Counted from the first letter of the stretch, positions 1-9,752 are shown. The stretch: 44,367 bases of DNA from Candidatus Thioglobus autotrophicus (GCA_022448455.1 JAKUUR010000013.1:1-44367); one strand, 5' to 3'. The notes: generated by a model not told the origin, from the sequence alone. Made by a program: numbers and translations.

Positions 1-329
1 AAACAAAGAGGCGAGTCAGAGGAAAAAGAAAGAGAAGCTAAAGAAAAAGAATTAGAAGCTCAAAAGAAAAGAGAAGAGGCAGAGGCTGCAGCACAAGAAG
101 CTTTAGCAAGAGCACAGGAAGCCGATAAACAAAGAGGCGAGTCAGAGGAAAAAGAAAGAGAAGCTAAAGAAAAAGAATTAGAAGCTCAAAAGAAAAGAGA
201 AGAGGCAGAGGCTGCAGCACAAGAAGCTTTAGCAAGAGCACAGGAAGCCGATAAACAAAGAGGCGAGTCAGAGGAAAAAGAAAGAGAAGCTAAAGAAAAA
301 GAATTAGAAGCTCAAAAGAAAAGAGAAGA
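1..329 (+). repeat. 126-bp perfect tandem repeat inside tolA
   Basis: The unit starting KQRGESEEKERE is 126 bp (42 codons). Copy 1 is 1-126 and copy 2 is 127-252, and I find no difference between them. Copy 3 starts at 253 and stays identical to base 329, then diverges at 330. The array is in frame, so gain or loss of a unit changes the length of the periplasmic helix by 42 residues without a frameshift. More copies may lie upstream, because the window begins exactly in phase with the unit. Confidence 0.95.
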
Positions 330-804
330 AGCTGAAGCTGAAGCCAAGGAATTTAAAAAGCGCACTGAAGAAGAACAACAGAAAAAAAATCTGTTAGAAG
401 CTGAAAGAGCTGCAGAAAAAGAGGCTTTTGAAAAAGAGCAATACAATCGACTTCTGACTCAAGAAGTTCAGGCTGAACAAGACCTAGCAAGAACACTCAT
501 CATTGAAGATCAACTAAATACCCTGAAATCTGCCTATGTTAATAATATAGCAGCCAGAGTAAGAACTTACTGGCGTTACCAAGGTTCTAAAGCTGATTGG
601 GGCTGTAATGTCTATGTCCAGCAAGATATTGATGGCAATGTAGAAGCAGTTAATATTCAAAACTGTAATCTTGATAATAGTGAAAAGGCACGTGCATTTA
701 AGAACTCTATAGAAAGAGCAGTTTATAAAGCATCACCACTTCCTGCGGCTCCTGATAACGCTGTATTTGATAGAGAAATACTCTTTTACTTTCGAGTTAA
801 TTAG
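1..804 (+). CDS. tolA: TolA, C-terminal part (5' end outside window)
   Basis: The reading frame is open from base 1 to TAG at 802-804, giving 267 residues without a start. The first ~170 residues are a charged Lys/Glu/Ala/Gln helix like the periplasm-spanning domain II of TolA. The last ~90 residues, from NNIAARVRTYW at about residue 181, form a globular domain with a Cys pair (WGCNV and QNCN) and end in a beta strand (ILFYFRVN), as in TolA domain III. In the family, TolA links the inner-membrane TolQR motor to TolB-Pal and supports outer-membrane constriction at division. The N-terminal membrane anchor must lie upstream. No tolB or pal follows; glyS comes next after 113 bp. The call rests on architecture and the C-terminal domain. 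Confidence 0.85.
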   Translation, partial: KQRGESEEKEREAKEKELEAQKKREEAEAAAQEALARAQEADKQRGESEEKEREAKEKELEAQKKREEAEAAAQEALARAQEADKQRGESEEKEREAKEKELEAQKKREEAEAEAKEFKKRTEEEQQKKNLLEAERAAEKEAFEKEQYNRLLTQEVQAEQDLARTLIIEDQLNTLKSAYVNNIAARVRTYWRYQGSKADWGCNVYVQQDIDGNVEAVNIQNCNLDNSEKARAFKNSIERAVYKASPLPAAPDNAVFDREILFYFRVN

Positions 805-917
805 AGCTGGATTTCCATTACTTTAAGTAAATTTTAGTGCTGTAGAGAGTTACCATTTCTAATTTATAGGCTTATCTAGTCTATTATAAATCTATACAAT
901 AAGCTAAAATATCGAGC

Positions 918-2954
918 ATGAAAACGCATGACTTTTTACTGGAGTTAGGTACTGAGGAATTACCCCAGAAGTTATTAATAAAGCTCTCAAATTCCCTTAG
1001 AGATAATCTTGTTGAGGAGCTTGAGCAATTAGGTATTGCAATAGGCAAGGTAAGCGCTTTTGCCACACCAAGGCGTTTGGCTGTAAGTATTTCTAAACTT
1101 CAGAGTCACCAAGAAGACCAGTTGGTTGAAAGGAAAGGCCCCTCAGCGGGCTCACCAGAAAAAGCAATAGAAGGTTTTGCCAAATCTTGCGGTGTTGATA
1201 TAAATAGCCTAGAAAAACGCTCGCTTGGTGGCAAAGAGTACTATTTTTTTCAAGCCAAGGAAGTGGGTCAAAAAATTAAAGACTTGCTTCCAACTGTCGT
1301 TGATAAAGCAATCAAAAATATTCCAATTACTAGAGCGATGAAATGGGGAAAATTGGATTATTCTTTTGCAAGACCAGTTCATTGGTTGGTAATGTTGTTA
1401 GATGATGAGGTTGTGCCTGCAAATATTATGGGATTGGTGAGTGGAAACACTACAAAAGGTTTAAGGTCTTCAGATAGTTCTTTTTTGGAAATACCTCACG
1501 CAAGCAAATATCAATCATTCATGAGAGAAAAGGCTCAAATTGAGGTTGATTTTAATAAGCGCAAGGAAATTATTCGTGAACAAGTAACATCAGTGGCCAA
1601 AAATAGCAAAGCTCAAGTTGTTATTGATGAATCGTTACTAGACGAGGTTTGCGCATTGGTTGAATATCCAAGAGCTTTTTCTGGAAAATTTGACGAAAAA
1701 TACCTGAACGTACCTGAAGAAGCACTAATATCAGCGATGAAGTCGCATCAAAAATACTTTCATATGGTTGATAGTAAAGGTGTGTTGTTACCATCATTTA
1801 TCTCAGTAGCTAATATTGAATCAACAAATTTGAATTTGATTATTCAAGGTAATGAGCGTGTTATTCGTCCAAGGTTGGCAGATTCTGAGTTTTTTTGGAA
1901 TCAGGATAAGGCAATAAGATTAGATCAAAGGTTTGAAGGGTTGGGTAGTGTTTTATTTATGAAATCTTTGGGATCGATGGCTGACAAAGCAAAGCGAATT
2001 GAAAAGCTAAGCAAACATATTGCTGGTTTGGTTAGTATTGACGCTCAAGCTTGTGCTCGAGCAGGACTCCTATCAAAATCAGATTTGATGAGTGAAATGG
2101 TTGGTGAATTTGCTGATTTACAAGGCATTATGGGTGGCTATTATGCCCTCAATGACGGTGAGTCAAATGTTGTTGCAAATGCTATTAGAGAACACTATAA
2201 GCCAAGATTTGCTGGGGATGACCTTCCATCGACAAATGAAGGTCTTGTAGTGGCAATTGCAGACAAACTAGATACAATTACAGGGGTCTATGGCATAGGT
2301 CAAGCACCTACTGGCTCAAAAGATCCTTACGCACTAAGAAGACTTGCATTGGGCTTGTTGCGAATATTGTTAGAGGCGCAATTAGATATCAATTTAAAAA
2401 AACTGATTGATGTTTCTTTGAATTTGCATTCAAAGGAAGTAGACAGGGAAGCTTCTTCCTCAATATATCAATTTATGATGGAACGACTGAAAGCGTATTA
2501 TAAAGATGTCCATGTTGACGGAAATGTTTTTGAGGCTGTGCTCGCTGTGAGTCCAGATTCTCCACTTGATTTTCATAAAAGGGTTGAAGCACTCAATGAT
2601 TTTATTCAGAAAATCGAATCAAAGAGCTTAATTGAAGCCAATAAAAGGATCGCTAATATACTCAAAGATTTTGACAGTAATGATGTTGAACTAGATTCTA
2701 GATTATTGATAGAAGATTCTGAACAAAAACTTTTTCAGGCAACTGAGTCAATTGCTAAACAACTATCTGAACAAAAAGACTATAAAGCTATCGTGCGATC
2801 TTTACTAGAGTTAAAGGAAGTAATCGATACTTTTTTTGATAAAGTGATGGTCAATGTTGATGATATAGAACTTAGGCAGGCGCGACTAAAGCTTATAAAT
2901 CGCGTTAGGAGTTTATTCCTGTCTGTTGCGGACGTTTCTTACTTGTCGTCATAG
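918..2954 (+). CDS. glyS: glycyl-tRNA synthetase beta subunit
   Basis: The protein has 678 residues, close to the ~690 of the E. coli beta subunit. It opens with the family signature [13 protein letters not shown] and continues with [25 protein letters not shown] and [16 protein letters not shown]. The middle has an HD-like region ([15 protein letters not shown]) and the [10 protein letters not shown] motif. The C-terminal ~100 residues are a helical anticodon-binding region. With GlyQ it forms the alpha2beta2 enzyme that charges tRNA-Gly in the cytoplasm. glyQ is not in view and may lie upstream of tolA or elsewhere. ATG at 918 is placed right at the conserved N-terminus. dtd follows after 4 bp, so the two are almost certainly cotranscribed. 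Confidence 0.96.
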   Translation: MKTHDFLLELGTEELPQKLLIKLSNSLRDNLVEELEQLGIAIGKVSAFATPRRLAVSISKLQSHQEDQLVERKGPSAGSPEKAIEGFAKSCGVDINSLEKRSLGGKEYYFFQAKEVGQKIKDLLPTVVDKAIKNIPITRAMKWGKLDYSFARPVHWLVMLLDDEVVPANIMGLVSGNTTKGLRSSDSSFLEIPHASKYQSFMREKAQIEVDFNKRKEIIREQVTSVAKNSKAQVVIDESLLDEVCALVEYPRAFSGKFDEKYLNVPEEALISAMKSHQKYFHMVDSKGVLLPSFISVANIESTNLNLIIQGNERVIRPRLADSEFFWNQDKAIRLDQRFEGLGSVLFMKSLGSMADKAKRIEKLSKHIAGLVSIDAQACARAGLLSKSDLMSEMVGEFADLQGIMGGYYALNDGESNVVANAIREHYKPRFAGDDLPSTNEGLVVAIADKLDTITGVYGIGQAPTGSKDPYALRRLALGLLRILLEAQLDINLKKLIDVSLNLHSKEVDREASSSIYQFMMERLKAYYKDVHVDGNVFEAVLAVSPDSPLDFHKRVEALNDFIQKIESKSLIEANKRIANILKDFDSNDVELDSRLLIEDSEQKLFQATESIAKQLSEQKDYKAIVRSLLELKEVIDTFFDKVMVNVDDIELRQARLKLINRVRSLFLSVADVSYLSS

Positions 2955-2958
2955 TGAC

Positions 2959-3396
2959 ATGAAGGCATTAATACAGCGAGTATCATCCGCTAGCGTAAGG
3001 GTTGAGGGACGAATTGTTGGTCAAATTAAGAAAGGAATACTGGTTTTTATTGGCATTCAAAAACAAGATGAGTTAGAGCATGCTGACAAAATGATTGATA
3101 AAATACTTTCTTACCGAGTTTTTTCTGACAATGAAGGCAAAATGAATTTAAGTGTGAGTGATATAAATGGCGGAGTTTTACTTGTATCCCAATTCACCTT
3201 AGCTGCAGAAACTAATAATGGCACAAGGGCAGGTTTTTCAACAGCCAAGCCGCCATTGGAAGCGGAAAATATTTACAACCATATGGTTGAAAGGGCTAAA
3301 TACTTGAGTTCTAACATTGAAAGCGGTATTTTTGCAGCTGACATGAAGGTTGCACTGGTTAATGATGGACCAGTAACCTTTCTACTGAAATGCTAG
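2959..3396 (+). CDS. dtd: D-aminoacyl-tRNA deacylase
   Basis: Starting at ATG 2959 the product is 145 residues, the same length as E. coli Dtd, and begins MKALIQRVSSASV as the family does. A longer frame open from 2926 adds 11 residues inside glyS with no resemblance to Dtd, so I reject that start. The two active-site motifs are present: SQFTL at residues 77-81 and NDGPVT at 135-140 (the Gly-Pro pair that excludes L-amino acids). It hydrolyses D-aminoacyl-tRNAs and also glycine mischarged on tRNA-Ala, which makes its position 4 bp behind glyS sensible. It acts in the cytoplasm as a homodimer. Confidence 0.96.
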   Translation: MKALIQRVSSASVRVEGRIVGQIKKGILVFIGIQKQDELEHADKMIDKILSYRVFSDNEGKMNLSVSDINGGVLLVSQFTLAAETNNGTRAGFSTAKPPLEAENIYNHMVERAKYLSSNIESGIFAADMKVALVNDGPVTFLLKC

Positions 3397-3403
3397 ATAT
3401 TGT

Positions 3404-3754
3404 ATGAATAAATCTATTAAAGTTTATGGGATTAAAAACTGCGACACAGTCAAGAAGGCAATAGTTTATTTGAATGATTGTGGTATAGATTATCAATTTA
3501 TTGACTTTAGGCGCAATCCTATTTCTCAACAAGTGTTAAAAAAAATGGTTGAGTCTGTTGGATGGGAGTTGTTGATTAACAAGCGTTCAACAACTTATCG
3601 TTCTTTATCTGAAGAAGAAAAAAGTAATATCAACTATGATTTAGTATTAAAGCTTCCTACATTGATAAAGCGTCCAGTACTGATTCATGGTGAGAATATT
3701 ATGGTTGGTTTTAATGAGCAGCAATATAACAAACTGTTTAATGGGGCAATATAG
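3404..3754 (+). CDS. ArsC/Spx-family thioredoxin-fold protein (YffB-like)
   Basis: The product has 116 residues and begins IKVYGIKNCDTVKKA, with a single cysteine (C13) where ArsC/YffB proteins carry theirs. It then follows the family pattern DFRRNP, NKRSTTYRSL and LPTLIKRPVL. Length and motifs fit the YffB branch of the ArsC/Spx family better than true arsenate reductases, and no ars genes are nearby. The biochemical role of YffB-type proteins is poorly defined; glutathione-dependent thiol chemistry has been proposed. The gene lies 7 bp behind dtd and probably belongs to the glyS-dtd transcript. Confidence 0.85.
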   Translation: MNKSIKVYGIKNCDTVKKAIVYLNDCGIDYQFIDFRRNPISQQVLKKMVESVGWELLINKRSTTYRSLSEEEKSNINYDLVLKLPTLIKRPVLIHGENIMVGFNEQQYNKLFNGAI

Positions 3755-3779
3755 AATAATTCATTTAATAGAAGACCAA

Positions 3780-4136
3780 TTACTGATTCTCAAGTTCTTT
3801 TCTAACTTCATCCATGTCAATAGTTTTGGCTTTTTCAAGAAGGTCTTCTAAGTCTTTTCCTGAGAGAGATCCAGGCTGAGTGAAAATACCGATACTTTCA
3901 CGAAAAATCATCAAAGTTGGAATAGAGCGAATTCGAAAATGAGCGCCAAGAGACTGCTCTTGTTCAGTATTAATTTTAGCAAAAGTCACCCCTTCAACTT
4001 TCTCTGAGGTCTCTTTAAAGGTAGGTGCGAATTGCAAGCAAGGTCCACACCATGGTGCCCAAAAATCTATAATAACAATCTCATTGTTGGTGATAGTTTC
4101 ATCAAAATTTGATTGTGTAAGTTCAATAACAGACAT
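3780..4136 (-). CDS. thioredoxin
   Basis: This 118-residue protein has the thioredoxin fold signature FWAPWCGPC, with redox cysteines C30 and C33 and the usual Trp before them. The cis-Pro loop is RSIPTLMIF. There is no signal peptide, so it should act in the cytoplasm. Compared with classical TrxA (about 108 residues) it has a short acidic/charged C-terminal tail (MDEVRKELENQ). A GAGAG ribosome-binding site precedes the ATG. It is transcribed away from ruvC across an 87-bp gap and converges on the arsC-like gene. It could be the main thioredoxin or a secondary one; one gene cannot decide that. Confidence 0.92.
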   Translation of the reverse strand: MSVIELTQSNFDETITNNEIVIIDFWAPWCGPCLQFAPTFKETSEKVEGVTFAKINTEQEQSLGAHFRIRSIPTLMIFRESIGIFTQPGSLSGKDLEDLLEKAKTIDMDEVRKELENQ

Positions 4137-4223
4137 ACATAACTCTCTATAAAAAATAAGACAGCATTATAGCTTTAATACTAAAATATTGGCTTGTTTT
4201 TCCTTAACTGATAGAATACCCTT

Positions 4224-4694
4224 ATGAACATACTTGGCATTGATCCAGGTTCAAGAATTACTGGTTTTGGACTAATTACGGTTAACAAGCTTAAATTTAC
4301 TTATATTAGTAGTGGCTGTATCCGTACACAAGGTAATCTAAATGATCGTGTTGTCACGATTTATTCAGGCATTAAAGAAATTCTTGAAAAACATAAGGTT
4401 GATATTGTTGTTATTGAGAGAGTATTTATGCGTCCTGACAGACCAAATCCAGATGCTGCTATAAAACTTGGCCATGCTAGAGGGGCTGTTATTTCGGCTG
4501 TTGGAGGGCAAAACTTACCTATAGTTGACTATAGCCCAAATCAAATTAAAAAAACAGTAGTCGGCAAGGGGCATGCTAGTAAAGAGCAAGTATCCTTTAT
4601 GGTACAACAATTATTAAAACTAAACAATGCTCCTCAGGCTGATGCTGCTGATGCATTGGCTGGGGCAATCTGTCATGCCTATCATTCTTTATAA
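4224..4694 (+). CDS. ruvC: Holliday junction resolvase RuvC
   Basis: The product has 156 residues, somewhat shorter than E. coli RuvC (173). It has the RNase H-fold catalytic acids: D7 in MNILGIDPGS, E65 in VVIERVF, and D140/D143 in QADAADALA, close to E. coli D7, E66, D138 and D141. RuvC cuts four-way junctions held by RuvAB. In many gammaproteobacteria ruvC sits between yebC and ruvA. Here it stands alone, 8.6 kb from ruvA and 30 kb from yebC, between a thioredoxin gene and a cation transporter. It converges on the transporter gene with a 21-bp gap. Confidence 0.96.
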   Translation: MNILGIDPGSRITGFGLITVNKLKFTYISSGCIRTQGNLNDRVVTIYSGIKEILEKHKVDIVVIERVFMRPDRPNPDAAIKLGHARGAVISAVGGQNLPIVDYSPNQIKKTVVGKGHASKEQVSFMVQQLLKLNNAPQADAADALAGAICHAYHSL

Positions 4695-4715
4695 GTTTTT
4701 TGCTTATTATGGTTT

Positions 4716-5852
4716 TCAGCTAAAGTAAACTTTGACCTCGCCAAAACCCGGAAGTTTTGCAACAATATTTGAGAGTTGATTATTGATTTCTATAGCGTTA
4801 TTGTTAGCTAAATAATCAAGTGACAAGAAAAAGTCTACTAAAATTTTGCCTTCTAGATAATGTAATTGAGTTCGCTCAAATTCATAATTACAGTCTTCTA
4901 ACTTTAGTGCTTGTTGCAGGATCTTCAAAGCTTGAGCTCGTTCTGGCAGGTCTTTATAGGGTGCGTCATCTTGTTCCTCATCATTTTCAGGGTCGATATG
5001 TACTGTGACATCATCCAAACCTTCAACACATTCTTTTGCAACACGCTCAACGCTGACACTAATGATATGGCCCTCACTTACCGATAGAAAAGGATTGACT
5101 TGAATATGAACATCAGCTGATTTTTTGTGTCCAACTCTCCTTGTTCTTAGTGTATGGACGCTATTAACTCCTTTGATATCAGTTAATGCTGAATGCAATT
5201 TTTTAATATCTTCATCATCAATAGAAGTATCAACTAGTTCCTTGGTTGCTTCGAATCCAAGTTTCCAGCCGATATAAATAATCATTATGCCAACAATAAT
5301 AGCTGCTGCACTATCAAGATAATAGTAGCCATTGGCAGCACCAACAATACCAATAATAACAACTACCGAAGAAAATGCATCTGACCGATGATGCCAGGCA
5401 TTGGCTTTCAACATTTCAGAATTAATGTTTTTTGCAACTATAATTGTGTACCAGTACAAAGCCTCTTTGCTAGCAATAGACAAGCCTGCAGTTGCGATTA
5501 GCCAACTTTCATGATTCAAAGCACCAGCGTTTGTAAGTCGTCCCATGGCATCAAAAATAATTGCTGTACCAATGATGGCTAGAAATATGCTTAACCCAAG
5601 AGTAGCTACAGTTTCAAAACGTTCATGGCCATAGGGATGCTCCTTATCTGGAGCTTCTCCAGCTTGCTTGGCAGCATACCAAGTAATCCAGTCTGTGAGT
5701 AAATCAGAGAAAGAGTGAACACCGTCAGCAACTAAGGCGCCGGAATTTCCAATAACTCCAACAATGACTTTGAAGACTGACAGTAAGAAATCAACTATAG
5801 CGCCAACGATAGTAACTTTTTGACTTTTTTTGGTACGAGAAATCGAATCCAT
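4716..5852 (-). CDS. cation diffusion facilitator (CDF) metal transporter
   Basis: The product is 378 residues. The N-terminal ~200 form the CDF membrane domain, with metal-site residues D43, H46 and D50 in VADGVHSFSD and H154/D158 in HHRSDAFSS, plus the conserved HPYGHERFE loop (about residues 72-80). A cytoplasmic ferredoxin-like domain follows, with VHIDPE near its end. The last ~80 residues are an extra domain beyond the ~300-residue norm of FieF/ZitB. Family members export Zn, Fe, Mn or Co by proton antiport at the inner membrane; the HxxxD pattern does not fix the ion. It is the last gene of the rlmE-ispB-dinG run, 64 bp after dinG. Confidence 0.9.
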   Translation of the reverse strand: MDSISRTKKSQKVTIVGAIVDFLLSVFKVIVGVIGNSGALVADGVHSFSDLLTDWITWYAAKQAGEAPDKEHPYGHERFETVATLGLSIFLAIIGTAIIFDAMGRLTNAGALNHESWLIATAGLSIASKEALYWYTIIVAKNINSEMLKANAWHHRSDAFSSVVVIIGIVGAANGYYYLDSAAAIIVGIMIIYIGWKLGFEATKELVDTSIDDEDIKKLHSALTDIKGVNSVHTLRTRRVGHKKSADVHIQVNPFLSVSEGHIISVSVERVAKECVEGLDDVTVHIDPENDEEQDDAPYKDLPERAQALKILQQALKLEDCNYEFERTQLHYLEGKILVDFFLSLDYLANNNAIEINNQLSNIVAKLPGFGEVKVYFS

Positions 5853-5916
5853 AGTGACTAGAGTTGTTTTGGTTTTATCCTTATTTTAAGTTATCTGATT
5901 ATCAACGAGCATTAAA

Positions 5917-7986
5917 CTATCTGTTCGTAGTTTCAACCAATATATTGTATCCAGGTAGGGCGTCCAGCAATTGTTTGCCATAGAATTTTGTTCTCAGACG
6001 ATTATCAAAAATTGTAATCTTGCCTGTATCGGTTTCTGTTCTGATAAGTCTACCGCAAGCTTGAATCAGTCTTAATGAAGCATCTGGCAAGGAAATTTCC
6101 ATGAAAGGATTTCGGTTTAAAGATTCAAGGTAGGACTGTGTAGTTTTTTCAATCGGTGAGGTGGGTACACTAAAACGTAATTTTGCAATCATGACATGAT
6201 TTAGATTATCACCCTTAAGGTCAACTCCTTCTGCAAAACTATCTAAGCCAAAGATAACACTACCTTCACCATTCTTGCGTTTTTCAAAGTGCTTTTCAAG
6301 AATACGTTTTTTACTATATTCACCTTGAACCAACAACTCACACTCTATTGTTTTCTCAACTAAGTCAGCTACCATTTGCATTTGACTGTTGGAGGCAAAT
6401 AATACTAGGGTTGCGGCCTCTTTATTTATGCGTTTTTTAAGCTCCCTGGCAAGTTCTTGGGTGTGTTCAAATACCTCAGAAGGGCTTGCTTTAATGTTGG
6501 CAACTATAAAGTCAACTGATTTATAATTAAAAGGTGAAGCCAGGCGTAGATATCGGTTTTCTTTTTCTTTTAAGCCTAACTGTTGATTCATTCTATCGAA
6601 ACTACCAAGTGAAGTAAGGGTGGCAGATGTAAAAATTACACCCGCTGCTTTGGACCATATCAGACTCTGAAGATGATTTGAGACATCAATTTTTGCTGTA
6701 TTGAGGTGATAATTTATTTTCTTATTTGGTAGTTTTGACTTCACAATCCAATTACTGGTAGGAGGGGTGTCAGTATGAGTATTTTGCGTGAAAGCATTTA
6801 AAAGAGAAACGATAGAAGAAAGATTTTGGTCGTTTTGACCTATTATATTATTGAGATTGTCCATTATTATTTGTTTGACGGTATTCCTTTTGCAATAATC
6901 CTGCCAGTTATCTTTCTGATCTAAGAAATTACCAAATGCGGTATTAAAAATACTTAATAAGTTCTTACCTAAATTAGCAACATCACTTGAAACCCCAGAC
7001 ATATCAAATAAATAAACATCATCTAAATACTCAAAATTAGTAATAACTTCAATGAGTTCGCCAATAGCCTCATCTACCTTCTTAATGTGACTCTCAGATG
7101 TCTTTTGATTTGTAATTTTTGAAATCTGATCGATTGCACTCTGAGATTGACGAATTGACGTTTTCATAAATTCAGTACTGGCATTTATTGAAAAGTGAGA
7201 CAGCGCTTTTTGAGCAAAATGATGGGCCTCATCAAAAACGAAAATACAGTCATTTACGTCAGGTAGAATGTTATTTCCATTAATGATGTCAGCCAAAACT
7301 AGATCATGATTGGCAATAATTACGTCGGCTTGAGAAGCTTTTTTTCGTGCTTTAAAAAAAGAACAGTCATTATAAAACTCACAATTTTTGGCAGTACAAG
7401 TAAATCGGTTGCAAGCAACTTTTTGCCAAAGTGAAAATTCTGGCGGACTTTCAAGATCATCAATTTCTCCACTCCAGCGAGTTGAGGAATAGTTATCGGT
7501 CATTTCACTTAGCTTGTTGATTTGGTTTTGGCTTGGCGGTTCGTCCCAAAGTAGGGCGTCTTCAAATAGCGTTTGAGTATTTGAAGTTTCCTCGGTAAGG
7601 TTGATTAAATTTCGAATACAAACATAACGGGATCGACCTTTAGCTAGGGCATATTCAAATTCTACAGAAGAGTATTTTTTTGCTTCAACGATGTCTTTAT
7701 ATAGAATCTGCTCTTGAAGAGCTACATTAGCACATGCAATGATCAGCTTTTTCTTATTAGCTTTGGCAATTGGAAGACAACTAATCAGATAGGCCATTGT
7801 TTTGCCAATGCCAGTGGGGGCTTCAACACAAAGAATTGGGTTCGATTTTGGATATTCGCCAGACAGTGTTTTTGATATCTCAGCAATCATTATATTTTGC
7901 GAAGAACGATTACTAAAATTAGGTAGTTGTATTTTCGCCGCTTCAAATGAGGATCGAATCTGTTTTTTAATTGCTGAAGTTAGCAT
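5917..7986 (-). CDS. dinG: DinG/YoaA-type ATP-dependent DNA helicase (Fe-S, XPD-like)
   Basis: This 689-residue superfamily 2 helicase has Walker A EAPTGIGKT (K62) and a DEAH box (DEAHH at 252-256). Four cysteines, C123, C197, C202 and C208, match the spacing of the 4Fe-4S ligands of E. coli DinG (C120, C194, C199, C205). The C-terminal half has the QACGRLIR motif VI. The family unwinds 5'-to-3' and deals with R-loops and stalled forks. Length is nearer DinG (716) than YoaA (636), but the two paralogues cannot be told apart with certainty here. It starts 9 bp after ispB, so it is cotranscribed with it. Confidence 0.9.
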   Translation of the reverse strand: MLTSAIKKQIRSSFEAAKIQLPNFSNRSSQNIMIAEISKTLSGEYPKSNPILCVEAPTGIGKTMAYLISCLPIAKANKKKLIIACANVALQEQILYKDIVEAKKYSSVEFEYALAKGRSRYVCIRNLINLTEETSNTQTLFEDALLWDEPPSQNQINKLSEMTDNYSSTRWSGEIDDLESPPEFSLWQKVACNRFTCTAKNCEFYNDCSFFKARKKASQADVIIANHDLVLADIINGNNILPDVNDCIFVFDEAHHFAQKALSHFSINASTEFMKTSIRQSQSAIDQISKITNQKTSESHIKKVDEAIGELIEVITNFEYLDDVYLFDMSGVSSDVANLGKNLLSIFNTAFGNFLDQKDNWQDYCKRNTVKQIIMDNLNNIIGQNDQNLSSIVSLLNAFTQNTHTDTPPTSNWIVKSKLPNKKINYHLNTAKIDVSNHLQSLIWSKAAGVIFTSATLTSLGSFDRMNQQLGLKEKENRYLRLASPFNYKSVDFIVANIKASPSEVFEHTQELARELKKRINKEAATLVLFASNSQMQMVADLVEKTIECELLVQGEYSKKRILEKHFEKRKNGEGSVIFGLDSFAEGVDLKGDNLNHVMIAKLRFSVPTSPIEKTTQSYLESLNRNPFMEISLPDASLRLIQACGRLIRTETDTGKITIFDNRLRTKFYGKQLLDALPGYNILVETTNR

Positions 7987-7995
7987 TAAATGAAA

Positions 7996-8967
7996 CTAAG
8001 ATGTTCGATTCTGTGACAATTCACAAAGTAGCTTGAGGGCTGATCGATATTCAGAATCTGGAATATTTTTTAACGACTTTAGTGCTTTTTGTGATTCATT
8101 CTCTGCAATTTTTCGAGTAAATTCAAAAGCATTAACACTACAAAGAATATTGATAATCTTATCAATATTTGAAGCGTCTGCCGTTTTAATAGCATCTCTA
8201 AGAATTTTGTTTTCAGAACCAGAAGTTTTTTCGAGAGCATAAATCATGGGCAAAGTAATCTTTCCTTCTGATAAGTCATCACCCACCTCTTTTCCCATTG
8301 TTGTTGAGTTTGATTCATAGTCAAGGGCATCATCAATAATTTGAAAGGCTATACCTAAATGCAATCCAAAATCACCTAGTGAATTAATCGTCTTTTCTGA
8401 AGAATCAGATAAAAGTGCACCTATTTTGCAAGCTGCTTCAAATAGGCGAGCAGTTTTTTGTTCAATAACATTAAAGTACTTAGTCTGAGAAACGTTAGCA
8501 TTCCTGATATTTAATAACTGTAGGACTTCTCCTTCTGCAATCTGGTTTGTTGCTTTTGAAAGGATTCTCATTATTGACATGGAATTAGGTTCTACCAAGA
8601 TTTCAAATGCCCTCGAGTAAAGAAAGTCGCCTACCAATACGCTGGCTGCGTTGCCCCATAACTCATTGGCTGTATCTTGGTTACGACGAGTCGTTGATTC
8701 ATCTACCACGTCATCATGAAGAAGTGTTGCAGTATGGATAAGCTCGATCACAACAGCCATTGCGTGGTGTTCTGTACCACCATAGTTTGTAGCTCTTGCA
8801 CACAAAAGTAATAGTAGTGGTCTTATGCGTTTCCCACCCGAGGCAATAATGTAATGACTCATTTGATTAATGAGATCAACATTTGAATTCAAACGGTCGA
8901 TTAGGATATTATCCGTCTTCTCCATATCGCTCTTCATCAGGGAATGAATTTCGCTAAAATTTTTCAT
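7996..8967 (-). CDS. ispB: long-chain polyprenyl diphosphate synthase (octaprenyl-type)
   Basis: The 323-residue product matches trans-prenyltransferases, with the first Asp-rich motif LHDDVVDES (D85, D86, D89) and the second QIIDDALDY (D212, D213, D216). SGGKRIRP near residue 43 binds isopentenyl diphosphate. IspB elongates farnesyl diphosphate to the C40-type side chain of ubiquinone or menaquinone. Length and the Ala/Thr residues before the first motif fit IspB rather than IspA (about 300). The chain length made is not readable from sequence alone. It lies 6 bp after rlmE and 9 bp before dinG on the same strand. Isoprenoid precursors would come from dxs and ispG, also in this window. Confidence 0.93.
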   Translation of the reverse strand: MKNFSEIHSLMKSDMEKTDNILIDRLNSNVDLINQMSHYIIASGGKRIRPLLLLLCARATNYGGTEHHAMAVVIELIHTATLLHDDVVDESTTRRNQDTANELWGNAASVLVGDFLYSRAFEILVEPNSMSIMRILSKATNQIAEGEVLQLLNIRNANVSQTKYFNVIEQKTARLFEAACKIGALLSDSSEKTINSLGDFGLHLGIAFQIIDDALDYESNSTTMGKEVGDDLSEGKITLPMIYALEKTSGSENKILRDAIKTADASNIDKIINILCSVNAFEFTRKIAENESQKALKSLKNIPDSEYRSALKLLCELSQNRTS

Positions 8968-8973
8968 TGAAAG

Positions 8974-9591
8974 TTATTTTAACTGACTTGCCAGTAGATA
9001 AACTTCTTTAGATCTAGCGCGAGAAGCCTTGGGTTTTTTGATTGCTACTCTCTTAAAAGTTTGTCGTGCAATTTGAACGTAAGCGTCAAAACCGTCTCCT
9101 TGGAAAGCTTTAACTAAAAAGTGGCCGTTTGGTGTTAGTGTTTTAATTGCCATATCTAAAGCTAATTCTGCCAGATACATAGATTTTGGTTGATCAACTG
9201 ATAGTTGACCACTCATGTTAGGTGCCATATCAGATAAAACCGTATTCATTTTTTGATCTTTAGTTAAACTTAGAAGAGCCTTATAGACAGACATCTCGGT
9301 GAAATCACCTTGTAGAAAGTCAACTCCAGTGATTTCTTCTATAGGTAAAATATCGCTAGCTATTATTTGACCAGTTTTTCCTACTATTTTCGCAGCGACT
9401 TGGGACCATCCCCCTGGTGCTGCACCAAGGTCAAGGATTCTATCACCCTTTGTGATAATTTGATTTTTATCAATGATTTCGATTAATTTGTATACTGCCC
9501 TGCACCGATAACCTTCTTTTTGTGCTTTTTTAACGTATTCATCATTTAAGTGTTCATTCATCCAGCGACGAGAGCTGCTTTTTTTTGCCAC
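8974..9591 (-). CDS. rlmE: 23S rRNA 2'-O-ribose methyltransferase RlmE (FtsJ/RrmJ)
   Basis: The 205-residue protein carries the SAM-binding motif [14 protein letters not shown] and the catalytic tetrad K35, D121, K161, E196, which lines up with E. coli K38-D124-K164-E199. It methylates U2552 of 23S rRNA late in 50S assembly. The start codon is GTG at 9591, preceded by an AGGTG ribosome-binding sequence. In many gammaproteobacteria rlmE sits before ftsH; here it leads an rlmE-ispB-dinG-CDF run and no ftsH is present. It diverges from the RND gene over a ~160-bp intergenic region. Confidence 0.95.
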   Translation of the reverse strand: MAKKSSSRRWMNEHLNDEYVKKAQKEGYRCRAVYKLIEIIDKNQIITKGDRILDLGAAPGGWSQVAAKIVGKTGQIIASDILPIEEITGVDFLQGDFTEMSVYKALLSLTKDQKMNTVLSDMAPNMSGQLSVDQPKSMYLAELALDMAIKTLTPNGHFLVKAFQGDGFDAYVQIARQTFKRVAIKKPKASRARSKEVYLLASQLK

Positions 9592-9683
9592 AATTACGCA
9601 CCTATATGTCTGATAACTTTATTTTATAAGACTAGACCCACTTTCAAAGAGCTAAAAACACGTAAAAATTCTAAGAAATGTCC

Positions 9684-9712
9684 TAGAAATAGCAAATTTT
9701 TGTCTATATAAT
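9684..9712 (+). promoter_or_regulatory. sigma70-like promoter of the RND gene
   Basis: A perfect -10 box TATAAT lies at 9707-9712, with TAGAAA at 9684-9689 (4 of 6 matches to TTGACA) and a 17-bp spacer. The -10 overlaps an upstream ATG at 9711, so a transcript from here would begin near 9719. That rules out the longer RND start and supports ATG 9753. Confidence 0.55.
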
Positions 9713-9752
9713 GCGGATAAGTGGACAATTTGATTTATATTTTGGGTGTACT

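Noticed and set aside
1-329. CRISPR-like or satellite array
   Set aside because: The 126-bp units are contiguous without spacers, stay in frame, and encode the TolA helix.
2926-2958. Extended N-terminus of dtd
   Set aside because: It overlaps glyS and adds non-homologous residues; ATG 2959 gives the exact family length and N-terminus.
9711-9752. Longer RND start at 9711
   Set aside because: A perfect TATAAT overlaps that ATG, and the extra 14 residues are unlike RND N-termini.
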